Shown here in pieces: positions 1 through 8,292 of a DNA stretch of 64,000 nucleotides; position 1 is the first letter of the stretch, and each line of letters starts with the position of its first letter. This DNA is from an uncultured Tateyamaria sp. Lineage in GTDB: Bacteria > Pseudomonadota > Alphaproteobacteria > Rhodobacterales > Rhodobacteraceae. The translations under genes were made by a program, and so were the position numbers. The stretch spans positions 682,001-746,000 of the forward strand of contig NZ_CANNES010000001.1 of the NCBI RefSeq assembly GCF_947503705.1, in the 5' to 3' direction. A model generated the notes under the pieces. The model was not told the DNA's origin, did no database searches, and worked only from the letters and a program-made list of their open reading frames with translations.

Positions 1-236
1 ATGCAGATGCCTTTGTGGCGGAGTGCCGTGCGCTTGATCTGCCTATTGCCGGGCTGATGTGTATCCCGCCCGTTGATGAGGAACCGTCGCTGCATTTCGC
101 ATTGCTGGCGAAGATAGCCGAACGGAATGGGTTGACCGGCCTGTCCATGGGAATGAGCAGCGATTTTGAAAGCGCCATCGCGCTGGGCGCGACGCATATT
201 CGTGTGGGTTCGGCCATTTTCGGCGACCGCGTTTGA
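1..236 (+). CDS. YggS/PLPBP-family PLP-binding protein, C-terminal part
   Basis: This is the 3' end of a gene that begins before the window. It reads in the frame starting at base 3 and stops with TGA at 234-236. The visible residues include [16 protein letters not shown] and [10 protein letters not shown], which match the C-terminal phosphate-binding part of the YggS/PROSC/PLPBP family. Members of that family are single-domain alanine-racemase-fold proteins of about 220 residues that bind pyridoxal phosphate and help keep vitamin B6 and amino-acid pools balanced. They have no established enzyme activity. About 78 residues are visible. The downstream L,D-transpeptidase-like gene is convergent. 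Confidence 0.9.
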   Translation, partial: ADAFVAECRALDLPIAGLMCIPPVDEEPSLHFALLAKIAERNGLTGLSMGMSSDFESAIALGATHIRVGSAIFGDRV

Positions 237-252
237 ACGGGATATACCGCGG

Positions 253-747
253 TTAGCGCACGATCAGCCGGGTCTTGAACTTGATCCTTTTGGCGATCCA
301 CAGCAGGTGCGTGGGATTAAGGCCAATGCACCCTTCGGTCGGGAACCCTGGACGCCGCCAGCGGTGGATAAAGATGGCTGAGCCGCGCCCCGGCACTGCA
401 TAAGGCCAATTCCAATCCGTCAGGATCACAAGATCATATAGCGGATCAGCCCGGCGCAACCGCTCATGGCTGGGGGTGTAGGGCGCACGCACCATCATGT
501 TATAGTCTTCGTCCTCTGGGTCGTCGGACCACAGATCACCAGGCCGGATGGGCACGGCCCATTCCGTTGGCCGGGCCATGCGATCAGGGCGAAAGAGCAT
601 ACCCACGATGCGATGTGTACCTGTCGGTGTGGCGCTATCTCCTTCGCGTTTGTGCGCACTGATGCCGCCGCGTCCGATATTGCACGGAAAAACGCGGTTC
701 TGAAAACGCAGACCACGGGGAGAAAGGACAAGGTCATCAGCTGTCAT
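253..747 (-). CDS. L,D-transpeptidase (YkuD) family protein without signal peptide
   Basis: The product is 164 residues from the ATG at 747. A YkuD-type catalytic domain fills the protein. His128 lies in AIFIHRW and the presumed nucleophile Cys140 in PTEGCIGL. The classical SHGC is changed to TEGC, as seen in the compact COG3786-type subgroup. Canonical members cross-link or modify peptidoglycan through a Cys acyl-enzyme. No signal peptide or membrane segment is visible, so export is not shown by the sequence. Upstream in-frame starts exist at 771 (ATG) and 783, but they run into a dispersed GGCGGGGGACACCCC repeat, so 747 is preferred. No strong Shine-Dalgarno supports any of them. The gene is downstream of and co-directional with ribA. 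Confidence 0.8.
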   Translation of the reverse strand: MTADDLVLSPRGLRFQNRVFPCNIGRGGISAHKREGDSATPTGTHRIVGMLFRPDRMARPTEWAVPIRPGDLWSDDPEDEDYNMMVRAPYTPSHERLRRADPLYDLVILTDWNWPYAVPGRGSAIFIHRWRRPGFPTEGCIGLNPTHLLWIAKRIKFKTRLIVR

Positions 748-770
748 GAAAGGCAGTGTAGCGCGCGCCA

Positions 771-800
771 TGGCGGGGGACACCCCTGCCTTACGGGTTT
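771..800. repeat. Short palindromic dispersed repeat, copy 1
   Basis: The sequence GGCGGGGGACACCCC is followed by TGCCTTACGGG. The arms GGGG and CCCC pair around ACA. A near-identical copy lies at 16531-16559. Both lie 3' of a minus-strand gene (ribA here, the gamma-glutamyltransferase there) in the same orientation. It may act as a weak 3' hairpin. Here it also underlies the longest possible 5' extension of the L,D-transpeptidase gene, which argues against that extension. Confidence 0.5.
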
Positions 801-851
801 GACGGAAACGGAACTCGGATCCCCGTAGGCGTATCTTTTATTACGCAACCG

Positions 852-1940
852 CTACATCAGGTGACCGGACTTGGCTGCCTTGGTGGCGAGATAAGCGCTA
901 TTGTGGCGGTTCTCGCCCACTTTCAGGGGCACTCGTTCGGTTACTGCAATGTTGCTGGCCTCCATCATTGCGACCTTGGCCGGATTGTTGGTCAACAGGC
1001 GCACAGAAGAAAAGCCCAGTTCCTTCAAAATGTCGGAACCCAGGCGAAAGTCCCGCTCATCATCCTCAAACCCCAAGCGGTGATTGGCCTCGACTGTGTC
1101 AAAACCCTGATCTTGCAACGCATAGGCGCGCATCTTGTTGGCCAACCCAATCCCGCGACCTTCCTGATTGAGATAGAGCAGCACACCGGCACCCTCGGCC
1201 CCCATCTGGGTGAGGGCCCCGCGGAGCTGCGGGCCGCAGTCGCATTTCAGGCTGCCCAGTACGTCGCCCGTGAAACAGGCCGAATGCAGCCGGGCCAGAA
1301 CCGGTTTGCTGCGGTCGGGGCGACCAATTTCGATGGCGTAATGCTCTTCTCCGCCATCTTCAGGGCGGAACACGTGCAAACGACCCGCTTCGGATGCCTC
1401 GATTGGCAACCGGGCATGCACCACGGGATACATCGGGCTGCGGGCAGCAAGCAGGGGCTGCGCCAGGATCAAAGGCAGGCAGGTCAGCCCGTGCTGGGCG
1501 GCAAATCCTGCACCGTCCTTGATCTCCAGACACAGGGCCGAGGGCAACAGTCGCGCGGCCTTGCACATCTGGATCGCGGCCCGGTGGGCGGCGGCGTCGC
1601 CTTCGCGGATACTGGTCAACGGCCCTTTCATCGGGGTAGACATGTCGTCGGCGGGGTCTGCAAGGGCCTGCAACCAGGCAAGGGTCGCATCCTGTGGCAA
1701 GACAATGCGCGCCAGATCCCCATCATAGGCCCGTGCCTTGAGTGTTTGCGCCCGCCACCCGGTCAGCGCCAGAACCGGCGCGCCGCCCAACGCCATGACC
1801 TCGGCCAGCCGCGCAGGTGACAGCGTCTCGACCGCAAGCGCCAGCACAGACACCGGGCCCGCAAGCACCACAGGAACACCCATACGCAGGTCCGCCCCGG
1901 CCCGCGCCAGCATTTCGGTGATATCAGGAGCAAGGCCCAT
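852..1940 (-). CDS. ribA: GTP cyclohydrolase II
   Basis: This enzyme makes 2,5-diamino-6-ribosylamino-4-pyrimidinone phosphate from GTP, the first step of riboflavin synthesis, in the cytoplasm. The C-terminal half is a clear RibA domain: the zinc ligands Cys222, Cys233 and Cys235 sit in [18 protein letters not shown] and are followed by [12 protein letters not shown] and [10 protein letters not shown]. The first 180 or so residues are a degenerate, RibB-like region typical of long alphaproteobacterial RibA proteins (362 residues here) and lack an obvious DHBP synthase signature. The ATG at 1940 is chosen because AAGGGA lies about 10 bases upstream; in-frame ATG 2000 and GTG 2018 would add 20-26 residues. 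No FMN riboswitch is visible upstream. Confidence 0.93.
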   Translation of the reverse strand: MGLAPDITEMLARAGADLRMGVPVVLAGPVSVLALAVETLSPARLAEVMALGGAPVLALTGWRAQTLKARAYDGDLARIVLPQDATLAWLQALADPADDMSTPMKGPLTSIREGDAAAHRAAIQMCKAARLLPSALCLEIKDGAGFAAQHGLTCLPLILAQPLLAARSPMYPVVHARLPIEASEAGRLHVFRPEDGGEEHYAIEIGRPDRSKPVLARLHSACFTGDVLGSLKCDCGPQLRGALTQMGAEGAGVLLYLNQEGRGIGLANKMRAYALQDQGFDTVEANHRLGFEDDERDFRLGSDILKELGFSSVRLLTNNPAKVAMMEASNIAVTERVPLKVGENRHNSAYLATKAAKSGHLM

Positions 1941-2102
1941 GTTACAAAAATCCCTTACGCGTCCCCTGCACATAAGCAAATCGCGCCCGAATTGAAACAT
2001 TTGACGCGCAACCGACACATGGGCGTGACAGGCCGGGCGAAAATCTTGCTGATTTTAGCGTGACCTACCATCTAGGATGCAAGAAAGAGGGAGGACATAC
2101 CC

Positions 2103-2789
2103 ATGGCCCAATTGAAGAAAATCCTGCTGGTTGATGATGATGAAGACCTGCGCGAGGCGCTCAGCGAACAGCTGATCATGACCGAGGACTTTGACGTGTT
2201 CGAGGCAGGCAACGGCCAGGACGCTTTGGTCAAGGCCAAGGAAGCGATCTATGACCTTGTCATCCTCGATGTGGGCCTGCCCGACACCGACGGTCGCGAG
2301 CTGTGCCGCGTGATGCGCAAGCAGGGCGTCAAATCGCCGATTCTGATGTTGACCGGTCACGATACTGATGCCGACACCATTCTGGGTCTCGATGCGGGCG
2401 CCAATGACTATGTTACCAAGCCCTTCAAATTCCCGGTTCTTCTCGCGCGCATTCGCGCCCAGTTGCGCCAGCATGAACAATCCGAGGATGCCGTATTCAC
2501 CCTTGGCCCATATACCTTCAAGCCGTCGGTCAAAATGTTGATCACCGAGGACGACAAAAAGATCCGCCTGACCGAAAAAGAGACGAACATCCTCAAGTTC
2601 CTCTATCGTTCGACCGAAGGCGTCGTGCCCCGTGATATTCTGCTGCACGAGGTCTGGGGCTATAACGCGGGTGTCACCACGCACACGCTTGAGACGCACA
2701 TTTACCGTCTGCGCCAAAAGATTGAACCCGATCCCTCCAACGCGCGTTTGCTCGTTACCGAGTCCGGTGGTTATCGCCTGATGTCGTGA
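2103..2789 (+). CDS. OmpR/PhoB-family response regulator (CenR-like)
   Basis: A 228-residue two-domain response regulator. The receiver domain covers roughly residues 6-120 with the acidic pocket at 11-13, phospho-acceptor Asp56 (VILDVGLP) and Lys106 (YVTKPFKF). A winged-helix DNA-binding domain covers about 130-228. The wording MLTGHDTDADTILGLDAGAN and IRAQLRQHEQSEDAVF resembles the alphaproteobacterial CenR group, which controls cell-envelope functions. That assignment is from memory of the family, not a search. No histidine kinase lies beside it. The start is supported by GAGGGAGGA about 10 bases upstream. The gene is divergent from ribA and is followed by a strong intrinsic terminator at 2898-2923. 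Confidence 0.9.
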   Translation: MAQLKKILLVDDDEDLREALSEQLIMTEDFDVFEAGNGQDALVKAKEAIYDLVILDVGLPDTDGRELCRVMRKQGVKSPILMLTGHDTDADTILGLDAGANDYVTKPFKFPVLLARIRAQLRQHEQSEDAVFTLGPYTFKPSVKMLITEDDKKIRLTEKETNILKFLYRSTEGVVPRDILLHEVWGYNAGVTTHTLETHIYRLRQKIEPDPSNARLLVTESGGYRLMS

Positions 2790-2897
2790 TGTTGACCTGG
2801 ATCAAAGCGTGCGGCCAATCCGCCCGCTAGCATCCTCTGTAATCCCGCGCATGTCCGGGGCCTTTGGGCAAAGACATGTACCTCCCTGTTGGACTTG

Positions 2898-2923
2898 CCC
2901 GGGCCGCGTGCCCGGGTTTTTTT
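2898..2923 (+). terminator. Rho-independent terminator after the response regulator
   Basis: A perfect 7-bp GC-rich stem (CCCGGGC at 2898-2904 with GCCCGGG at 2910-2916), a 5-base loop and seven T residues. It lies 109 bases past the regulator stop codon. That leaves a long 3' UTR that could be an sRNA. Confidence 0.85.
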
Positions 2924-2963
2924 GTGTGTTGCACGACAGATGCAAGACTGGAGGTTTGCCCCA

Positions 2964-2990
2964 GACCCAGGGGTTTTTGGAACAGAGAAG
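2964..2990 (-). repeat. Gene-end dispersed repeat, copy 1
   Basis: Read on the minus strand this is CTTCTCTGTTCCAAAAACC followed by CCTGGGTC. It starts 33 bases after the stop codon of the beta-propeller gene. Related copies follow the stop codons of the thiolase (20538-20581) and the ALDH16-type gene (55386-55419), always in the same orientation relative to the gene that ends there. Confidence 0.5.
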
Positions 2991-3023
2991 ACGTGGCGGG
3001 CGCAGTTTGCGCTGGTCGGCACG

Positions 3024-3791
3024 TCAGGAGATTGCGCAATCCGGGCCCCGTTCAAACGGCGTGTCGATGGTGGTCTCGCTCGGCAGCCAGTCAAAAATCG
3101 CCAGCGCCCGCCCCGTATCAAACCCAACGAACACCACCCCCGTTTCGGGTTGCAGCGCCACGCCTTCTGCATCGCGGCCATAGGCTGAAAGCGGCGTGAC
3201 CGTCAGCACCCGTCCGTCAGGGGCAAGCTCAAACAGGCTGTTGAGCCCTTCGTTGTCGTCCACGACCAGAATGTTGCCGGAATAAGGGTCGCGGGTAATT
3301 CCCTGCGGCTCGACCATCGGCGGATCAAACCGGTCGCCAAAAAGCTCCATCAGCACTGCGCCATCGGGTGCGATCCGCAACAGGCGTGACGGGTCATCCT
3401 CCACCACGAGAAAGCTGCCATCGGCGTCGCGGTGCAATCCTTCGGTGTCAAAAAGTGTGCGATTCAGGCGAAATTCCGCGTCGATGGGCTGCCCCTCCCG
3501 GTCAATCCGCTGAAAGTCACCCCAACCATTGGCGATCAGCAGGCCGCCCGCCTCAACCGTTAAACTGCGCACCGAACGCATGTCGGTTTCGAACCGTTTC
3601 ACCTCGCGCCCGGCCGTGTTCAGGAGCACGATCTCGGGCCCCTCATTTGCGACCCAGATGCCGCACACTTCTGCGTCATAGGCCAAACTGACGGCCCTGA
3701 AATCCTGGATCGTGAGGCGGTGCCACAGCTCGGCCCGTGCTGGCAAAGCCAACAGGATCGTCATCAGAAGTACACTTGCCTTGCGTCGCAT
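3024..3791 (-). CDS. Secreted beta-propeller (SdiA-regulated/SMP-30-like) protein
   Basis: The 255-residue product starts at the ATG at 3791, which places a clear signal peptide (MRRKASVLLMTILLALPARA) at the N-terminus; a longer reading from 3830 would bury it. The mature part shows repeated propeller-like blades such as VEPQGITRDPYSGNILVVDD, LFELAPDGRV and DTEGLHRDADGSFLVVED. These resemble the SdiA-regulated/esterase-like phytase and NHL/SMP-30 propellers. It is probably periplasmic. The substrate cannot be told from the sequence. A gene-end repeat follows its stop codon. Confidence 0.72.
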   Translation of the reverse strand: MRRKASVLLMTILLALPARAELWHRLTIQDFRAVSLAYDAEVCGIWVANEGPEIVLLNTAGREVKRFETDMRSVRSLTVEAGGLLIANGWGDFQRIDREGQPIDAEFRLNRTLFDTEGLHRDADGSFLVVEDDPSRLLRIAPDGAVLMELFGDRFDPPMVEPQGITRDPYSGNILVVDDNEGLNSLFELAPDGRVLTVTPLSAYGRDAEGVALQPETGVVFVGFDTGRALAIFDWLPSETTIDTPFERGPDCAIS

Positions 3792-3917
3792 GGTCCCGCT
3801 CCGATTGCTGGTCAGAATGGTGTGGCGCACCGCTATTCTGTCAAGACGCCTTTCTTGGCTGGCAGTGCGCAGGCGCCCAAGTTAGGGTCGCGGCACCTTA
3901 GTGTCGGAGCTTGCCCC

Positions 3918-4706
3918 ATGCCCTTTACCCTTGCCACCTGGAACATCAATTCTGTCCGTCTGCGCGAACCGATTGTCCTGAAACTGCTGGAAGAAGAGGC
4001 ACCCGATGTGCTCTGCCTGCAAGAGTGCAAAAGCCCCGTCGACAAGATCCCGCGCGCGGGGTTCGAGGCGCTGGGATATACCCACATGGTGGCGCGCGGC
4101 GACAAGGGATACAATGGCGTGGCGATCCTGTCGAAAATCCCGATGGAGGAATCGAGAGCCCAGGATTTTGCCGGGCTTGGCCATGCCCGCCACATCGCCG
4201 GACGGCTGGAGAATGGGGTGACCGTCCACAACTTTTATGTCCCCGCAGGTGGCGACGTGCCGGACCGCGAGAAGAACGTGAAGTTCGGCCAAAAGCTGGA
4301 TTACCTCACCGACATGCGCGACTGGTTTCATGCGGAGCGTCCCGAAAAGGCGATCCTGGTGGGCGACCTGAACATCGCCCCCCGCGAGGATGACGTCTGG
4401 AGCCATAAGCAGTTGTTGAAGATCGTGAGCCACACACCTGTTGAGGTGGAACACTTGGCTCAGGTACAGGACGCGGGCGGCTGGGTCGATATCACCCGGC
4501 AGGACATCCCCGAAGGCCTGCTCTATTCCTGGTGGTCCTACCGGGCCAAGGATTGGAGTGCGGCGGACAAGGGTCGGCGGCTGGACCACGTTTGGGCCAC
4601 TGGCGACATTTCCACCGCGGCGCATTCCAGCCGGATTTTGCGCGACGTGCGGGGGTGGGAAAAGCCCAGCGATCACGCCCCGGTGTTTGCGACCTTTGAC
4701 GTGTGA
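3918..4706 (+). CDS. xthA: Exodeoxyribonuclease III
   Basis: A 262-residue endonuclease/exonuclease/phosphatase-fold enzyme. It cuts DNA at abasic sites and removes 3'-blocking groups in base-excision repair. Family motifs are present in order: ATWNINSVR near the N-terminus, LQECK with the metal-binding Glu at about residue 36, VGDLNIAP, RRLDHVWAT and the C-terminal SDHAP catalytic Asp-His pair. The length is normal for the family. The ATG at 3918 is chosen because it begins exactly at the conserved MPFTLATWN; upstream in-frame sequence has no family character. The gene is divergent from the secreted propeller gene, with the two starts 126 bases apart. Confidence 0.93.
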   Translation: MPFTLATWNINSVRLREPIVLKLLEEEAPDVLCLQECKSPVDKIPRAGFEALGYTHMVARGDKGYNGVAILSKIPMEESRAQDFAGLGHARHIAGRLENGVTVHNFYVPAGGDVPDREKNVKFGQKLDYLTDMRDWFHAERPEKAILVGDLNIAPREDDVWSHKQLLKIVSHTPVEVEHLAQVQDAGGWVDITRQDIPEGLLYSWWSYRAKDWSAADKGRRLDHVWATGDISTAAHSSRILRDVRGWEKPSDHAPVFATFDV

Positions 4707-5141
4707 CGTCAGCCTTTTGCCCTAAGTTGGGCGGGTACTCTGGCATACATGCGTTGAATAGCGCGTGATGGCCTGCTGCGCACCTGTCTGGATACCTGCA
4801 ATGGCGTGACGCGCCGGGTTGACGACGGGAATGCCGTCCTTCGCACAGAGGCTCGAGCTGTTCAGGCTGAGCCAGGGTGACTGGATTGAAGATGCGCGCA
4901 AACTCTTTGCCAACATAGCGAATGAGGGTACTTCAAGCACCCAACGATACCATCGTTGGGCCGTTGTCCGATGATCATCGCACAGTTTCGGGTCATTGCC
5001 CAGGTTATGAAAGCATCCTTGTTTCCCGGCGGTAGGCCATCGGTATGGGCGACGCGTGTTCCGGCAAAGCGTTGTTTAGCCCCCTTGGCATGCCCTTCTC
5101 GCGGGTCCATATAAGCCTCAACTGATTTAGAGGATGAGACG
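4707..5141. other. 435-base region without a convincing gene
   Basis: Two small open frames overlap here: 4831-4974 on plus (47 codons, MPSFAQRLELFRLSQGDWIE...) and 4722-4940 on minus (72 codons, including DGIPVVNPARHAI, loosely like the end of an Asp/Glu-racemase-type protein). Neither has a clear ribosome site or recognisable domain, so a decayed gene remnant is as likely as a real small protein. The region also holds a perfect hairpin at 4940-4960. The last 60 bases should contain the promoter and leader of the thioredoxin-like gene that starts at 5142. Confidence 0.4.
4940..4960. repeat. Perfect 9-bp inverted repeat with 3-base loop
   Basis: CCCAACGAT at 4940-4948 and ATCGTTGGG at 4952-4960 surround ACC. 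There is no T run on either side, so it is not a standard intrinsic terminator. It could be a protein-binding site or an RNA hairpin in the otherwise gene-free stretch. Confidence 0.55.
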
Positions 5142-6059
5142 ATGATGGATTTGGGATTGTCCAGTGCCCCCGCCGAAGCCGACCTGATCAAGGATACAAC
5201 CGAGGCCACCTTCATGGCCGACGTGATCGAGGCCAGCCAAACGACGCCGATCATTGTGGATTTCTGGGCCCCCTGGTGTGGCCCCTGCAAAACCCTTGGC
5301 CCCCAGCTTGAGGCTGCCGTGACCGCCGCCAAAGGCGCGGTTAAAATGGTCAAGGTCAATGTGGATCAAGCGCAGATGATTGCGGGGCAATTGCAGATCC
5401 AGTCGATCCCGACTGTTTATGCCTTCTGGAAAGGCCAGCCTGTTGACGGGTTTCAGGGCGCTGTGCCGCAATCCGAAATCACTGCTTTTGTTGATCGGGT
5501 CATCAAGGCATCGGGCGGCGAGGCCCCGGCCGACAGCCTGAACGACGCTGTTGAGGCTGCCGAGGAAATGTTGGCCGAAGGGGCAGCCGTGGATGCGGCC
5601 CAGACCTTTGCTGCGATCCTGGGCGAAGAGCCTGCGCACGCGGCGGCCTATGGCGGTCTTGTTCGGGCGCATATCGCTATGGACGATCTGGACCAGGCCG
5701 AGGCGATCCTGAACGGTGCTCCTGCCGAAATCTCGACTGCGCCCGAACTGGAAGCGGCACATGCGCAACTGCAATTGGCCCGTCAGGCAGCCGATGCGGG
5801 ACCCGTGGCAGAGTTGCGGGCGGCGGTCGAGGCGGATCCGGACGATCACCAAGCCCGCTTTGATCTCGCCCAGGCTCTGCACGCCAACGGTGATGCCGAG
5901 GGGGCGGTTGATACCCTGTTGGACTTGTTCCAGCGCGATCGCGAGTGGAATGACGGTGCGGCCAAGACTCAGCTTTTCACTGTGTTTGACGCCCTCAAGC
6001 CTAATGATCCTATCGTTCTGAACGGAAGACGGCGTTTGAGCTCAATGATATTTGCCTGA
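5142..6059 (+). CDS. cnoX: Thioredoxin-TPR chaperone-like protein (CnoX/YbbN family)
   Basis: A 305-residue protein with an N-terminal thioredoxin domain (about residues 15-130) and a C-terminal TPR-like helical region (about 140-300). The redox site is WCGPC with Cys46 and Cys49. Alphaproteobacterial CnoX proteins keep this active pair, whereas E. coli CnoX has SxxC. CnoX proteins hold unfolded substrates, protect them from over-oxidation and pass them to GroEL/ES and DnaK. The ATG at 5142 follows GAGGATGAG; a second ATG lies at 5145. The LON-domain gene follows after 27 bases, and the two with the Trm112-like gene form a likely operon tied to protein quality control. Confidence 0.87.
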   Translation: MMDLGLSSAPAEADLIKDTTEATFMADVIEASQTTPIIVDFWAPWCGPCKTLGPQLEAAVTAAKGAVKMVKVNVDQAQMIAGQLQIQSIPTVYAFWKGQPVDGFQGAVPQSEITAFVDRVIKASGGEAPADSLNDAVEAAEEMLAEGAAVDAAQTFAAILGEEPAHAAAYGGLVRAHIAMDDLDQAEAILNGAPAEISTAPELEAAHAQLQLARQAADAGPVAELRAAVEADPDDHQARFDLAQALHANGDAEGAVDTLLDLFQRDREWNDGAAKTQLFTVFDALKPNDPIVLNGRRRLSSMIFA

Positions 6060-6086
6060 TCGGTCCGCCGGGCTAGCTAGATTCAA

Positions 6087-6728
6087 ATGATCAAAGTGCC
6101 CAACCTTCCCGGAACGATACCGGTGTTTCCACTGCCCGGGGCGCTTTTGCTGCCACGGTCGCGCCTGCCGCTGCATTTATTTGAACCGCGCTACCTGCAG
6201 ATGTTCGATGATGCCCTCAAGACGCCGGAGCGTTTGATTGGCATGGTCCAACCCAATGAGGGCGCTCGGCGCGGCGGCACGGGCCTGCATACCATCGGCT
6301 GCGCGGGCCGGATCACGCAGTTTTCCGAAACCGAGGACAACCGTTATATGATCACCCTCTCTGGCATTTCCCGGTTCCGTGTGGTGCGCGAGGTTGAGGG
6401 GTTCACCCCTTACCGCCGTTGTGATGTGAATTGGGACGGCTTTGACCGTGATCAGGCTGTTTCCGAAGAGGACGCCCAGTTTGACCGGCCGGTCTTTCTT
6501 GACCTCTTGGGGCGCTATTTTGATGCCCGGTCGTTGTCTGCGGATTGGGACACGTTGAAAGATGCGGATGACGAGTTGCTTATCAACTCACTGTCCATGA
6601 TGCTGGATTTTGAGGCCGAGGATAAGCAGGCTTTGCTGGAGGCCCCCTCGCTCAGCACACGCCGCGAAACCTTGGTGACTTTGATTGAATTTGCGCTGCG
6701 CAGCGGTGATGGAGACATGATGCAATGA
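6087..6728 (+). CDS. LON substrate-binding domain protein
   Basis: A 213-residue stand-alone LON N-terminal domain. It begins in typical fashion with [26 protein letters not shown] and continues with IGMVQP, IGCAGRI and SGISRFRV. There is no AAA+ ATPase or Ser-Lys protease domain, so it is not the Lon protease itself. Stand-alone LON-domain proteins are common in alphaproteobacteria next to a CnoX-type thioredoxin, as here; their role is not well defined but probably involves binding unfolded or marked proteins. The stop overlaps the start of the next gene (ATGA). Confidence 0.88.
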   Translation: MIKVPNLPGTIPVFPLPGALLLPRSRLPLHLFEPRYLQMFDDALKTPERLIGMVQPNEGARRGGTGLHTIGCAGRITQFSETEDNRYMITLSGISRFRVVREVEGFTPYRRCDVNWDGFDRDQAVSEEDAQFDRPVFLDLLGRYFDARSLSADWDTLKDADDELLINSLSMMLDFEAEDKQALLEAPSLSTRRETLVTLIEFALRSGDGDMMQ

Positions 6729-6901
6729 GTGTAAACGTAGATCGCCGGATGCTGGAGGCCCTGATCTGTCCGCAGACCCATGCGACTCTGCGCTATGATG
6801 CGGCTGCGCAAGAGTTGATCTCGGAAAGTGCCAATCTGGCCTATCCCATTCGCAACGGTATTCCGGTGATGTTGGTCGATGAGGCTCGCCCGCTAGGCTA
6901 A
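6725..6901 (+). CDS. Trm112 family protein
   Basis: A 58-residue protein that begins in the ATGA overlap with the preceding LON-domain gene, so translation is probably coupled. It reads [18 protein letters not shown], then [21 protein letters not shown], the standard pattern of bacterial Trm112/YcaR (UPF0434). Only one of the zinc-knuckle Cys residues is kept, as is common in this group. In eukaryotes and archaea Trm112 activates methyltransferases; the bacterial role is unclear. The frame ends 57 bases before the convergent hydroxylase gene. Confidence 0.85.
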   Translation: MSVNVDRRMLEALICPQTHATLRYDAAAQELISESANLAYPIRNGIPVMLVDEARPLG

Positions 6902-6957
6902 ATCCGAGGGCTGTGGGGTACCACACGTTCTCCTTGCGGGATGTTACGGCCGCCCGT

Positions 6958-8190
6958 CTAAAGTGGTCGGCCTTGCATCAGTCTAGGCAATTCGCCCGTC
7001 AGCCCGGCGGCTTCGCGGATGAAGCTGCGTCTTAGGCCCGGCAGGGCGTTGATGACCCCCATGCCCACGTCCCGCACCCCGCGCAAAAGGGCGCTGTCGT
7101 TGGAAAAGAGCCGGTTGAACGCGTCAGTCGCCATGGCGAGGGCTGTGTTGTCGAAGCGTCGCCATTCTTCATAGCGGGTGAGCACAGCGATGCTGCCGGG
7201 GTCTTCGCCCCGGCGGATGGCATCAGTGATTACCTCTGCGAGAGCCGCGATGTCGCGCATCCCCGCGTTCAGGCCTTGGCCCGCAATGGGGTGCACGCCA
7301 TGGGCGGCGTCCCCGATCAGGGCCATGCGATCAGATATCAGCCGGTCGGCCAGCGATAGGGACAGCGGATATGTGTAACGTTGGCCCGTCAGGCCGATCT
7401 CACCCAGAAAATCACCAAAACGAGGGCGCAGCATTGTCAGGTATTCCGCATCCGACAGCGCATGGAAGGCGGCGGCGTTCTCTGCGCTTTCACTCCAGAC
7501 GATTGAGCTGACGTTGCCGGGCAGGGGTAGGATTGCCAGAGGGCCGGGGGGCATAAAGAACTGGTGAGCGATGCCGTGATGTGGCTTTTCGTGGGCGATG
7601 GCGCAGACCAACGCGGTTTGACCATAGCCCCAGCCCGTCCGTTTTATGCCCGCCCTTGTGGCGGTGCCGCTGCCCCGCCCATCCGCACCCACCAAAAGCG
7701 CACCGGTCAACGTTTTGCCGGATGCCAACGTCACGCCGATGCCACCGGGAATAACCGTTTGGCCGGTAACCGTTTCGCCAGACAGGTGTGTGACCCCTTC
7801 GGTGGCCGCCACGGCGTCAAGCAGAGCGCGCCGCAAATGCCTGTCCTGTACCATGTGGCCCATGGGCCCTTCTTCGATCTCGGCATGGTCGAAATGCATG
7901 AAGAAGGGCGAGGGGCCTTCGCCCGCGCGACCATCGGTGACCTTGATCTCAAGGATCGGTTGGCTGTTATCGGCTACTGCGTCCCAGACGCCAACGCCCG
8001 CCAACAGCCTTTGCGACGTGAGTGCCACCGCGTAGCTGCGCCCATCAAAATCCGCGTTTTTACGGACCTTTTCCTGAAGCGCGTCGATCACCGCGACCTG
8101 CAAACCGGTCCGGGCCAGCGCCAGCGCCAGGATCGGGCCAGACAGTCCGCCGCCGACAATCAGGATATCGCAGTCGTGTTTCATGGCCAT
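6958..8190 (-). CDS. UbiH/UbiF/UbiL-family FAD-dependent hydroxylase
   Basis: A 410-residue flavin monooxygenase of the ubiquinone biosynthesis group. It has the N-terminal dinucleotide fold (DILIVGGGLSGPILALALA, residues 8-26), the central LLVGADGRGSGTA motif (about 168-180) and the C-terminal LIGDAAHGVHPIAGQGLNAGMRD motif (about 287-309). These enzymes hydroxylate the ring of the octaprenyl precursors of ubiquinone; alphaproteobacterial members differ in which ring carbon they attack (UbiL, UbiM, UbiH types), and I cannot choose among them. The ATG at 8190 follows AAAGG; a second ATG lies two codons in. The gene is divergent from the amidase gene. Confidence 0.87.
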   Translation of the reverse strand: MAMKHDCDILIVGGGLSGPILALALARTGLQVAVIDALQEKVRKNADFDGRSYAVALTSQRLLAGVGVWDAVADNSQPILEIKVTDGRAGEGPSPFFMHFDHAEIEEGPMGHMVQDRHLRRALLDAVAATEGVTHLSGETVTGQTVIPGGIGVTLASGKTLTGALLVGADGRGSGTATRAGIKRTGWGYGQTALVCAIAHEKPHHGIAHQFFMPPGPLAILPLPGNVSSIVWSESAENAAAFHALSDAEYLTMLRPRFGDFLGEIGLTGQRYTYPLSLSLADRLISDRMALIGDAAHGVHPIAGQGLNAGMRDIAALAEVITDAIRRGEDPGSIAVLTRYEEWRRFDNTALAMATDAFNRLFSNDSALLRGVRDVGMGVINALPGLRRSFIREAAGLTGELPRLMQGRPL

Positions 8191-8292
8191 GATACGCCTT
8201 TGTTTCGCTTGGCTGAACTATGGGGCACCGCATGGGATTGTCCATGCGCCAGCACGTCGCTACCGTCAGGGCAACTATCGACGGAGGGCAAG

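Noticed and set aside
7564-8292. 5' extension of the amidase gene
   Set aside because: It overlaps the hydroxylase gene on the other strand; ATG 8293 has a good ribosome site and fits the family start.
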